Shown here: positions 1 to 5,743 of the stretch, in pieces
How the letters are laid out: every line of letters starts with the position of its first letter
How positions within the stretch are numbered: the first letter of the stretch is position 1
NCBI GenBank assembly: GCA_028876585.1
Contig: JAGWRL010000266.1
Location: 1-5,743, forward strand
Source: Pseudomonadota bacterium
GTDB taxonomy: Bacteria > Pseudomonadota > Alphaproteobacteria > Rhizobiales > Beijerinckiaceae
Direction of reading: 5' to 3'
DNA length: 5,743 nucleotides
Program-made: the position numbers and the translations under genes
Notes under the pieces: model-generated
What the model was told of the DNA's origin: nothing
The model's database searches: none
What the model saw: the letters and a program-made list of their open reading frames with translations, nothing else

Positions 1-381
1 GAGCGCGTCGTTCTTGTAATAGAACTCGATGATCGAGCGCGGCAGTTGCGTGCCCTCCTCGATGCCGAGTCGCGTCGCCAGCGAGCCGGCGGCGACGTTG
101 CGCACCACCACTTCGAGCGGGATGATCTCGACCTCGCGCACGAGCTGCTCGCGCGGGTTGAGCCGGCGCACGAAATGCGTCGGCACGCCGATCTCGTTGA
201 GGCGGGAGAACAGATATTCGGAAATGCGGTTGTTCACCACGCCTTTGCCTTCGATCACCTCGTGTTTCTTGGCGTTGAAGGCGGTGGCGTCGTCCTTGAA
301 GTGCTGGATGAGCGTGCCCGGCTCCGGCCCCTCGTAGAGGATCTTGGCTTTGCCTTCATAAATTCGTCGGCGGCGGTTCAT
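1..381 (-). CDS. purC: PurC, phosphoribosylaminoimidazole-succinocarboxamide (SAICAR) synthase, N-terminal part, cut by left window edge
   Basis: PurC is the cytoplasmic enzyme of de novo purine synthesis that joins CAIR to aspartate using ATP, giving SAICAR. Reading the minus strand from the ATG at 381 gives 127 codons without a stop to the window edge. The protein starts [13 protein letters not shown] and contains YEGPEPGT (about residues 16-23), the stretch [20 protein letters not shown] (about 28-47, ATP/substrate-binding region), NNRISEYLF, and [19 protein letters not shown] (about 93-111) followed by IIEFYYK. All are hallmarks of SAICAR synthase in the alphaproteobacterial form. Full-length relatives are about 250 residues, so roughly half is missing to the left. 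The start at 381 fits the usual family N-terminus. In-frame ATGs at 411 and 450 would add 10 or 23 residues, and the frame stays open back to a TAG at 556-558. The gene is divergent from the DUF485-actP pair. I recognised no clear promoter for it. Confidence 0.96.
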   Translation of the reverse strand, partial: MNRRRRIYEGKAKILYEGPEPGTLIQHFKDDATAFNAKKHEVIEGKGVVNNRISEYLFSRLNEIGVPTHFVRRLNPREQLVREVEIIPLEVVVRNVAAGSLATRLGIEEGTQLPRSIIEFYYKNDAL

Positions 382-600
382 GCGGAGCAACCGTGGCTGG
401 AGGAAATCCATGGAATCGGCCTTTTTTTCCCCGGCTATCTCGCCGAACATCCCGAGCGCGCGACGCCGCGAAGCGCGCGCCCTCGGAAATGGAGAATCGA
501 TAGGGAGTGTTAGGCCGGCGTCGCCAAGCCTGATACCCCGCATCGAGACGGCGGGCTAGCCCCATGCGGTATTAGCCGATCTCGCCGCCGCGCACAAATG

Positions 601-648
601 TTTCGGAAAATCGAAATTGGTTCGCCCGACCGCCGCGGCTGGAACCAA
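601..648. repeat. Nested inverted repeats in an AT-rich patch (possible operator)
   Basis: Two perfect inverted repeats lie side by side. The first is TTTCG (601-605) and CGAAA (612-616), separated by six bases. The second is TTGGTTC (617-623) and GAACCAA (642-648), separated by 18 bases. A third alternative pairing exists between CGAA (612-615) and TTCG (621-624). The patch is AT-rich against a GC-rich background and sits about 200 bases ahead of the DUF485 gene and 220 bases ahead of purC, so it could be a transcription-factor site or an RNA hairpin. A perfect 7-bp repeat at this spacing is also expected by chance about once in a region this long. The functional call is inference only. Confidence 0.25.
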
Positions 649-680
649 AGCCTACCGACCAAGTGACTAGCCTGGCCCCG

Positions 681-709
681 TCGACGCGTCACGTTTTTGC
701 AAGCATATT
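681..709 (+). promoter_or_regulatory. Candidate sigma-70-type promoter for the DUF485-actP pair
   Basis: A possible -35 box TCGACG (681-686, four of six matches to TTGACA) and a possible -10 box CATATT (704-709, four of six matches to TATAAT) are separated by exactly 17 bases. Transcription would begin near 716 and give a leader of about 135 bases. The 8-base palindrome GACGCGTC (683-690) overlaps the -35 box and could be an operator. A second -10-like TAGAAT at 826-831 has no partner -35 box and lies too close to the ribosome binding site to serve this gene. The matches are weak and this is a candidate only. Confidence 0.22.
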
Positions 710-836
710 GCCCGCCGGGGCGGGGGCGCCCGGCAAACGCGTTCGGATGTTTCGCCTCTTCACGGCGCGGGATGTTGGGCGCGGATGGCAACGTCCTCCG
801 CGTGCAGCTATTGCAAGACCAAGCTGTAGAATAAGT

Positions 837-843
837 GGGAGGA
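837..843 (+). promoter_or_regulatory. Ribosome binding site of the DUF485 gene
   Basis: GGGAGGA at 837-843 is a near-ideal Shine-Dalgarno sequence seven bases ahead of the ATG at 851. It fixes the start of the DUF485 gene and rules against the longer overlapping frame that begins at 663. It is the strongest ribosome binding site visible in the window. Confidence 0.8.
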
Positions 844-850
844 ATTCGCT

Positions 851-1165
851 ATGGATGACAAGATGCTCGCCCGGATACAGGGCGACCCGAACTATCAGGC
901 GCTCGTAAAAGAACGCTCGTCGTTCGGCTGGACGCTCGCGATCATCACGCTGGCGCTGTATTACGGCTTCATCGCCATCGTCGCTTTCGATCCCGGCCTG
1001 ATCGCGATGAAGGTCAGCGGCGTGCTCACCGTCGGCATCTTCATGGGCGCCGGATTGATCGTCGCCTCGGTGCTGCTGACCGGCATTTACGTCCTGCGCG
1101 CCAACACCCGCTACGACGACCTCAACCGCGCCATCGTCGCCGCTTCGACCGGGGGCGCCAAATGA
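851..1165 (+). CDS. DUF485 family inner-membrane protein (YjcH-like), partner of ActP
   Basis: This is a 104-residue protein with the layout of DUF485/YjcH proteins. A short soluble N-terminus ([20 protein letters not shown]) is followed by the conserved stretch around residues 20-26 (KERSSFG), a first membrane helix at about 26-46, a short loop containing FDPG, and a second helix at about 58-81. The typical ending ([13 protein letters not shown]) includes the conserved 'YxxRANxxYDxLN' pattern also seen in E. coli YjcH. Family members of about 100 residues are nearly always encoded just before actP; their exact role is not established, but they are thought to assist or accompany the symporter. 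The start is set by the GGGAGGA site at 837-843. The stop codon overlaps the actP start codon (ATGA at 1162-1165), implying one operon with translational coupling. Confidence 0.93.
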   Translation: MDDKMLARIQGDPNYQALVKERSSFGWTLAIITLALYYGFIAIVAFDPGLIAMKVSGVLTVGIFMGAGLIVASVLLTGIYVLRANTRYDDLNRAIVAASTGGAK

Positions 1166-2832
1166 GCCGCAAACTCGCCCTCGCGGCGGCGCTCGCCGCT
1201 CTCGCCAGCCCGGCGCTCGCCGCCGGCCCGATCGAGGCCGGCACGATGCAGTCGACCAACTGGACCGCGATCATCATTTTCGCCGGTTTCGTGGCGCTGA
1301 CGCTCGGCATCACCTATTGGGCGGCGCAACGCACCCGCACCGCCAAGGATTTCTACGCGGCGGGCGGCGGCGTCAGCGGCTTCCAGAACGGCCTCGCCAT
1401 CGCCGGCGACTATATGTCGGCGGCCTCGTTCCTCGGCATTTCCGCGCTCGTCTACACCAGCGGCTATTACGGCCTGATCTATTCGATCGGCTTCCTCGTC
1501 GGCTGGCCGATCATCATGTTCCTGATGGCCGAACCGTTGCGCAACCTCGGCCGCTTCACTTTCGCCGACGTCGCCTCCTACCGGCTCCAGGCCGGACCGA
1601 TCCGCACGCTTGCGGCGATCGGCACGCTCGTCACCGTCTCGTTCTATCTGATCGCGCAGATGGTCGGCGCGGGACAGTTGATCGAACTGCTGTTCGGCCT
1701 GCCCTATCTGTGGGCGGTCATCATCGTCGGCGTGCTGATGATCATCTACGTCACCTTCGGCGGCATGATCGCGACCACCTATGTGCAGCTCATCAAGGCC
1801 TGCCTGCTGCTTGGCGGCTCGACGCTGATCTCGCTCCTGGTGCTGGCGCAGTTCGGCTTCGACTTCAACGCCCTGATCGCCAAGGCGATTGAACTTCACC
1901 CCAAGCACGACGCGATTATGGGTCCGGGCGCGGCGGTGGCCAATCCGATCAACGCCTTCTCGCTCGGCATCGCCTTGATGTTCGGCACGGCGGGGCTGCC
2001 GCACATCCTGATGCGCTTCTTCACCGTCTCCAACGCCAAGGAGGCGCGCAAGTCGGTGTTCTGGGCCACCACCTTCATCGGCTATTTCTACATCCTCACC
2101 TTCATCATCGGCTTCGGCGCGATCGTGCTGGTGCTGCCGAACGGCGCCTATCACGACGCCGGCGACATCGCGAAGGGGCTGCTTGGCGGCGGCAACATGC
2201 CGGCGATCCATCTCGCCCACGCGGTCGGGGGCGACCTGATGAAGGGCTTCATCGCGGCGGTCGCCTTCGCGACCATCCTGGCGGTGGTGTCCGGCCTGAC
2301 GCTCTCGGGCGCCAGCGCGGTCAGCCACGACCTCTACGCCAGCGTGATCCGGCACGGCAATGTCGACGAGGCCACGGAAGTTCGCGTCTCCCGCATCACC
2401 ACTCTGGTGCTCGGCGTGGTCGCGATCGTGCTCGGCTACGAGTTCGAGAAGATCAACGTCGCCTTCATGGTCGGCCTCGCCTTCGCGGTCGCCGCCAGCG
2501 CCAACTTCCCCGTGCTGCTGCTCTCCATGCTGTGGAAGGGCCTGACCACGCGCGGCGCGGTGATCGGCGGCTTCGTCGGCCTGATCTCGGCGGTCGGCCT
2601 GACCGTCGTCAGCCCGGCGATCTGGGAACTGGTGCTTGGCCATCCCAAGGGCTCGGCGTGGTTCCCCTATGTCTCGCCGGCTCTGTTCACCATGCCGCTG
2701 TCGTTCCTGTGCTGCTACGTGTTCTCGATCACCGACAAGTCGGCGCAAGGGGCGCGTGAGCAGGCGAACTACGAGGCGCAATACGTGCGCTCGCAGACCG
2801 GCATCGGCATCGACGCCGCCGCCACGCATTGA
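1162..2832 (+). CDS. actP: ActP, cation/acetate symporter (sodium:solute symporter family)
   Basis: ActP is an inner-membrane symporter that takes up acetate, and in characterised relatives glycolate or related short monocarboxylates, with a cation. The 556-residue length fits E. coli ActP (549). Residues 1-21 form a likely cleavable signal peptide (basic MSRKL, hydrophobic core, ALAA end), as in E. coli ActP. About 13 membrane helices follow. Diagnostic motifs are [12 protein letters not shown] (47-58), [19 protein letters not shown] (74-92, first core helix with sodium-site region), [15 protein letters not shown] (128-142), [17 protein letters not shown] (274-290, the family signature), [15 protein letters not shown] (378-392, sodium-site helix) and YVRSQTGIG (541-549) at the C-terminus. 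No key region is missing. The start overlaps the DUF485 stop by four bases and has only a weak G-run (1151-1155) as ribosome site, which fits translational coupling. Acetate is the likely substrate, but the sequence alone cannot exclude pyruvate or other small acids. Confidence 0.95.
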   Translation: MSRKLALAAALAALASPALAAGPIEAGTMQSTNWTAIIIFAGFVALTLGITYWAAQRTRTAKDFYAAGGGVSGFQNGLAIAGDYMSAASFLGISALVYTSGYYGLIYSIGFLVGWPIIMFLMAEPLRNLGRFTFADVASYRLQAGPIRTLAAIGTLVTVSFYLIAQMVGAGQLIELLFGLPYLWAVIIVGVLMIIYVTFGGMIATTYVQLIKACLLLGGSTLISLLVLAQFGFDFNALIAKAIELHPKHDAIMGPGAAVANPINAFSLGIALMFGTAGLPHILMRFFTVSNAKEARKSVFWATTFIGYFYILTFIIGFGAIVLVLPNGAYHDAGDIAKGLLGGGNMPAIHLAHAVGGDLMKGFIAAVAFATILAVVSGLTLSGASAVSHDLYASVIRHGNVDEATEVRVSRITTLVLGVVAIVLGYEFEKINVAFMVGLAFAVAASANFPVLLLSMLWKGLTTRGAVIGGFVGLISAVGLTVVSPAIWELVLGHPKGSAWFPYVSPALFTMPLSFLCCYVFSITDKSAQGAREQANYEAQYVRSQTGIGIDAAATH

Positions 2833-2848
2833 TCGGCGGATAAGCCTG

Positions 2849-2876
2849 ACGCCCCGCTTCGGCGGGGCGTTTTTTT
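2849..2876 (+). terminator. Intrinsic terminator of the DUF485-actP operon
   Basis: A perfect 9-bp stem is formed by ACGCCCCGC (2849-2857) and GCGGGGCGT (2862-2870). It closes a TTCG loop on a C-G pair, the unusually stable UUCG tetraloop, and leads directly into a run of seven T (2870-2876). It starts 17 bases after the actP stop. In the opposite direction the hairpin is preceded by an A-run and followed by CAGGC, so it lacks a U-tract for the converging mannosidase transcript and should work mainly on the plus strand. The T-run overlaps the mannosidase stop codon. Confidence 0.93.
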
Positions 2877-5743
2877 ATGCCCGCTGCAACCGCCAGCTTC
2901 GCACTTCGAACGGCCGCAGCTCCGCGGCGGCCTCGATCGGCCGCTCCAGCAGGTCGACCGGGCCGACCACCCGCCAGCCGCGCGGCGGCGCCGGCGCGCA
3001 GGCGCCGCGCGCGCCGGCCGGCTCGTAGACCCGCAGCACCAGGCCGGCGCCGTCCTCGGCCGGCTTCAGCCCGGCCAGCGCGACGGCCAGGCCCTCGACC
3101 GCCAGCGGCCGCATCTCCGCTTCCCCCGCCCGCGCGAGGGCGAGGGCGAGCAGCGGCTGGTTGAGCGCCTCCGCTTCCGCCCGCACGCTTTCCCGCCACG
3201 GGCCGGCATGCGGCATCAGCGCGTAGGTGAACGACTGCTCGCCTTCGTCGGCGAGCGGGTCGGGATAGACCGGCGAGCGCACGAGGCTGAGGCCGAGCAC
3301 ATTGTCGCGCACGCTGTGGCCGTATTTGCCGTCGTTGAGCAAAGCGAGGCCGAAGCCCGGTTCGGCCAGATCGACGAAGCGATGCGCCGCCCATTCGAAC
3401 ATCGCCGCTTCCCACGAGGTGTTGGCGTGGGTCGGGCGCTCGATCACGCCGAACGCGCATTCGGCGGTGGCGTGGCGCGCCCGCACGCGGGCGGGCGTCA
3501 GCGCGCGCAGCAGCGCGCGGCGGTCGCGCCAGTCGATCCAGGTGCGGATGTCGAGCCGGCGCCCCGCCGCCGACAGGCCGATCTCCTGCACGATGCGCGA
3601 ATGGCGCCAGCTCCGGCTGACCCGCAGGCTGGCGTAATGCGGCCCCTGCCGCGCGATTTCGACCGCGCCGGAAATCTCCTCGCCGCTGGCCTCGTAATCC
3701 TCGTCGACGTCCCAGGCGTCCCAATCGCGCGGCTTGTCCTGCGGATAGACCCAGAGCTGGTTGCCGCGCCCGGCGAGCGCCTCGCGGCCGCTGGCGCGAT
3801 GCACCAGGCTGGCGATCGTCCCGTCGGCGCCGATTTCGGCGCGCAGATGCGCGTTCTCCAGCACGCGGCCGGTCAGCGTCAGCCCCGGCGCCGGGCGCAG
3901 CGCGTCGCGGCGCAGGATGCGGACCGACAGCGGCGCGATCTCAACCCCCGTCGAGACGAAGCCCTCGGGCAGGTCGATCTCGATTCGCCGCGCGTCGAGC
4001 GAGGGATTGGCGATCAGCACCGCCTCGCCATAGCCCGCCGGCGAAAGCGCCGCCAGCGCCCGCAAAGCGTCCTGTTGCGCCTGCGCGGCGGCGGCGATCA
4101 CGCCGTCGAGTTCGCGCGCGGCGTCCTGGTAAACCTCGCCGATGCTGGAGCCGGGCAGGATGTCGTGGAACTCGTTCTTCAGCACCGTGCGCCACAGCCC
4201 CTCCAGCGAGGCCGGCGGTTCAGCGCCGAGGAGATGGGCGAGGCTCGCCAGCGTCTCGGCGACGATCAGCCCGCGCTCGGCCTGCCGGTGCCGGCGCTTG
4301 ACCCCGCTCTGCGAGGTCAAGGTGGCGCGGTGCAATTCGAGATACATCTCGCCCGACCAGCGCGGCAGCGTTTTCGTCGCCGCCGTCGCGTGGGCGCGGG
4401 CGAAGAACGCGTCGACGCGCGACCAGCGCGCCTGCGGCAGCGCGGGGAAATCGCGCAGCTGCGTTTCGCGCGCGATCATCTCCGGCGTGACGCCGCCGCC
4501 GCCGTCGCCATAGCCGACCGCGAGCAGGGTTTCGTCGTGCTTGTCCTTCTGGCGGAAATTGGCCCAGGTCGGCTCGACGCCATGCGCGCGCACGTCGCCG
4601 TTGTAGCCGGCGAGCGGATTGTCGAAGACATGCGCGAGCACGCGCGCGCCGTCGAGCCCTTCCCACCAGAACAGGTCGTGCGGGAAGCGGTTGGTCTCCG
4701 ACCACAGCACCTTGATGGTGAAGAAGCTGTCGATGTCGGCCTGGCGCAGCAGTTGCGGCAGCGCCGGCGAGAAGCCAAAACAATCCGGCAGCCAGCACAC
4801 CCGCGATTTCGCGCCGAACGCGTGGCTGAAATAGCGCTGCCCGTACAGCAATTGCCGCACCAGCGATTCGCCGGTCGGCATATTGGTGTCCGGCTCGACC
4901 CACATGCCGCCGATCGGCTCCCAGCGCCCCTGCGCGACCCGCTCGCGGATCGCCGCGAACAAGGCGGGATCGTCCTGCTCGATCTCCGCGTAATAATGCG
5001 CGGTTGATTGGTTGAAGACGAAATCGGGCGAGCGCGCCATCAGGCCGAGCGCGGTGTGGAACGTGCGCCGCAGCTTGCGCCGCGTCTCGTCATAGGGCCA
5101 CAGCCACGCCAGATCGATATGGGCGTGGCCGGTCAGGGCGACTTTGCCGCGCGGGGGATAGCGGCGCTGCAACCCGCGCAGCCGCTCGCTCAGATCGGAC
5201 AAAGCCTGTTGCACGCTGGCGCGCTCGGCCGCGTCGAGGCCCGGCGGATCGGGCGCCGCCGGCGGCAGCCGCCACACCGTCTGCATCCGCGCCGTCGGCG
5301 CGATGCGGGCGACGTAATCGGCCGTCAGCGAGGGCCAGCGCAACGCCCGCAACGCCGCCTCGCCGGCGTCGAGCAGGTGGGGAACCGCCTCGTGCGCGCC
5401 CAGCGTCGAGGCCGCCTCGCCGATCTGCGTCAGCAGCCCGTGCAGCGCCTCGACATCGCCGTCGATCCAGGCGAATTCCGCCAGCGCAAGCGCCGGAGCG
5501 GCGATCGGTTGCCCGAACGGGGCGCGCGCGACGCTCTCGGCTTCGATCGCCATCGCCCGCCCGAGCAGGGGAAACTCGCGGTGATAGGGGTCGAGGCCAA
5601 AACTCTCGCCGCGCCCGTCCGCGTAAGTCAGGCGCACCAGACTTTCGCCGCCGAGATCGAGCCGCAGCCGCGTCTCGGCGAGCGGCCAGCCGTCCGGCGC
5701 GGTGGCGCGCGCGGCGAAGCGGCGCACGCCGTCGCGGCCCGGC
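2875..5743 (-). CDS. Alpha-mannosidase, glycoside hydrolase family 38, 5' end beyond right window edge
   Basis: This enzyme is predicted to release alpha-linked mannose from glycans by a retaining, metal-dependent mechanism. Residues are numbered from an in-frame GTG at 5727. Residues 1-190 are an N-terminal accessory region. The catalytic domain (about 196-455) holds GHAHIDLAWLWPYDE (200-214; His203 and Asp205 as metal ligands), GGMWVEPDTNMPTGES (273-288; Asp280 as expected nucleophile and metal ligand), WLPDCFGFSPALPQLL (312-327), FPHDLFWWEGLDG (348-360) and GYGDGGGG (405-412). The middle helical domain (about 460-545) has ELHRATLTSQ (464-473) and NEFHDILPGSSIGE (518-531; His521 as metal ligand). 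The beta-sandwich C-terminal part follows to residue 950. All expected active-site residues are present, in the arrangement of the cytosolic Ams1/MAN2C1 type. The frame stays open upstream of the GTG to the window end, and relatives are about 1000 residues or more, so the true start is probably outside. Any signal peptide therefore cannot be judged. The natural substrate is unknown. Confidence 0.94.
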   Translation of the reverse strand, partial: PGRDGVRRFAARATAPDGWPLAETRLRLDLGGESLVRLTYADGRGESFGLDPYHREFPLLGRAMAIEAESVARAPFGQPIAAPALALAEFAWIDGDVEALHGLLTQIGEAASTLGAHEAVPHLLDAGEAALRALRWPSLTADYVARIAPTARMQTVWRLPPAAPDPPGLDAAERASVQQALSDLSERLRGLQRRYPPRGKVALTGHAHIDLAWLWPYDETRRKLRRTFHTALGLMARSPDFVFNQSTAHYYAEIEQDDPALFAAIRERVAQGRWEPIGGMWVEPDTNMPTGESLVRQLLYGQRYFSHAFGAKSRVCWLPDCFGFSPALPQLLRQADIDSFFTIKVLWSETNRFPHDLFWWEGLDGARVLAHVFDNPLAGYNGDVRAHGVEPTWANFRQKDKHDETLLAVGYGDGGGGVTPEMIARETQLRDFPALPQARWSRVDAFFARAHATAATKTLPRWSGEMYLELHRATLTSQSGVKRRHRQAERGLIVAETLASLAHLLGAEPPASLEGLWRTVLKNEFHDILPGSSIGEVYQDAARELDGVIAAAAQAQQDALRALAALSPAGYGEAVLIANPSLDARRIEIDLPEGFVSTGVEIAPLSVRILRRDALRPAPGLTLTGRVLENAHLRAEIGADGTIASLVHRASGREALAGRGNQLWVYPQDKPRDWDAWDVDEDYEASGEEISGAVEIARQGPHYASLRVSRSWRHSRIVQEIGLSAAGRRLDIRTWIDWRDRRALLRALTPARVRARHATAECAFGVIERPTHANTSWEAAMFEWAAHRFVDLAEPGFGLALLNDGKYGHSVRDNVLGLSLVRSPVYPDPLADEGEQSFTYALMPHAGPWRESVRAEAEALNQPLLALALARAGEAEMRPLAVEGLAVALAGLKPAEDGAGLVLRVYEPAGARGACAPAPPRGWRVVGPVDLLERPIEAAAELRPFEVRSWRLQRA

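Larger units (their letters stand above)
382..850. other. Divergent intergenic region between purC and the DUF485-actP pair; no convincing gene
   Basis: This 469-base gap must hold the promoters of both divergent transcription units. Small open frames occur on both strands, but their translations are arginine/proline-rich, resemble no family I know, and several overlap the neighbouring gene starts. Visible structure includes an AT-rich patch at about 595-623 with nested inverted repeats, a GACGCGTC palindrome at 683-690, a short inverted repeat GCAA-N5-TTGC at 699-711 and a very G/C-rich run at 710-733. On the minus strand, an A-run with AAGG (complement of 420-429) lies just upstream of an alternative purC ATG. 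I saw no tRNA, riboswitch or sigma-54 promoter (no GG/GC pair at the right spacing ahead of 851). Confidence 0.6.

Noticed and set aside
563..576. 14-base match (minus strand GCTAATACCGCATG) to a conserved 16S rRNA segment
   Set aside because: The flanking bases do not continue into 16S sequence on either side, so this is a short chance match rather than an rRNA fragment.
510..791. 93-codon minus-strand frame in the intergenic gap
   Set aside because: Arg/Pro-rich translation without family resemblance, no convincing ribosome site, and it spans the likely promoter region. A real small protein cannot be fully excluded without comparative data.
787..816. TGGCAA...TTGCAA reminiscent of a sigma-54 promoter ahead of DUF485
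   Set aside because: The GG and GC elements do not have the required 10-base separation.
663..908. 81-codon plus-strand frame running into the DUF485 gene
   Set aside because: It lacks a ribosome site, overlaps the well-supported DUF485 start out of frame, and has a non-protein-like composition.
1111..2829. 572-codon open frame on the minus strand opposite actP
   Set aside because: Its translation is dominated by Arg, Asp, His, Glu, Gln and Ala with repeated 'GDREH', 'RRD'-like strings, which is what the complement of a GC-rich membrane-protein gene gives. It matches no family I know, and actP is unmistakable on the other strand.
2729..3724. 331-codon minus-strand frame overlapping the mannosidase 3' end and running into actP
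   Set aside because: Extremely Arg/Ala/Gly-rich out-of-frame reading of the GH38 gene. It also crosses the terminator between the convergent genes.
3208..5007. 599-codon open frame on the plus strand opposite the mannosidase gene
   Set aside because: Same GC-bias shadow: Arg/Ala/Gln/Val-rich with no recognisable domain, and the opposite strand encodes every GH38 motif.
1..5743. CRISPR arrays, insertion sequences, attachment sites, tRNA genes or a novel multi-gene system
   Set aside because: No spaced repeats, transposase-like proteins, terminal inverted repeats or tRNA-like cloverleaf sequences were seen. All four genes belong to well-known families in an ordinary chromosomal setting.

Overview
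The window looks like an ordinary chromosomal stretch of a GC-rich alphaproteobacterium, probably of the Hyphomicrobiales (Rhizobiales) type. The evidence is the PurC N-terminus ([13 protein letters not shown] followed by YEGPEPGT and [15 protein letters not shown]), which reads like PurC of Rhizobium/Bradyrhizobium relatives, together with strongly GC-biased codon third positions. Genus cannot be decided from this sequence.

Layout from left to right. The left edge holds the N-terminal 127 residues of PurC (purine biosynthesis) on the minus strand, cut by the window. A 469-base non-coding gap (382-850) separates it from a divergent plus-strand pair. That pair is a small DUF485 membrane protein (851-1165) overlapping by four bases (ATGA) with actP (1162-2832), a sodium/solute symporter of the cation/acetate symporter type. 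The pair ends at a strong intrinsic terminator (2849-2876). Converging on it from the right is a large minus-strand gene for a GH38 alpha-mannosidase (stop at 2875). Its 5' end lies beyond the right edge.

The DUF485-ActP pair matches the yjcH-actP arrangement of E. coli, where it sits next to acs. It is predicted to bring acetate or similar short monocarboxylates into the cell; no acs gene is visible here. The mannosidase is transcribed towards actP and shows no functional link to it. PurC is an unrelated housekeeping gene.

I found no mobile elements, tRNA/rRNA genes, CRISPR arrays or defence-type genes. Nothing here supports a novel biological system. The points worth a second look are modest: possible regulatory palindromes in the divergent gap, the tight terminator/stop-codon overlap between the convergent genes, the PurC start choice, and the unknown substrate of the mannosidase. 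Several very long antisense reading frames over actP and the mannosidase gene are best explained as GC-bias shadows.
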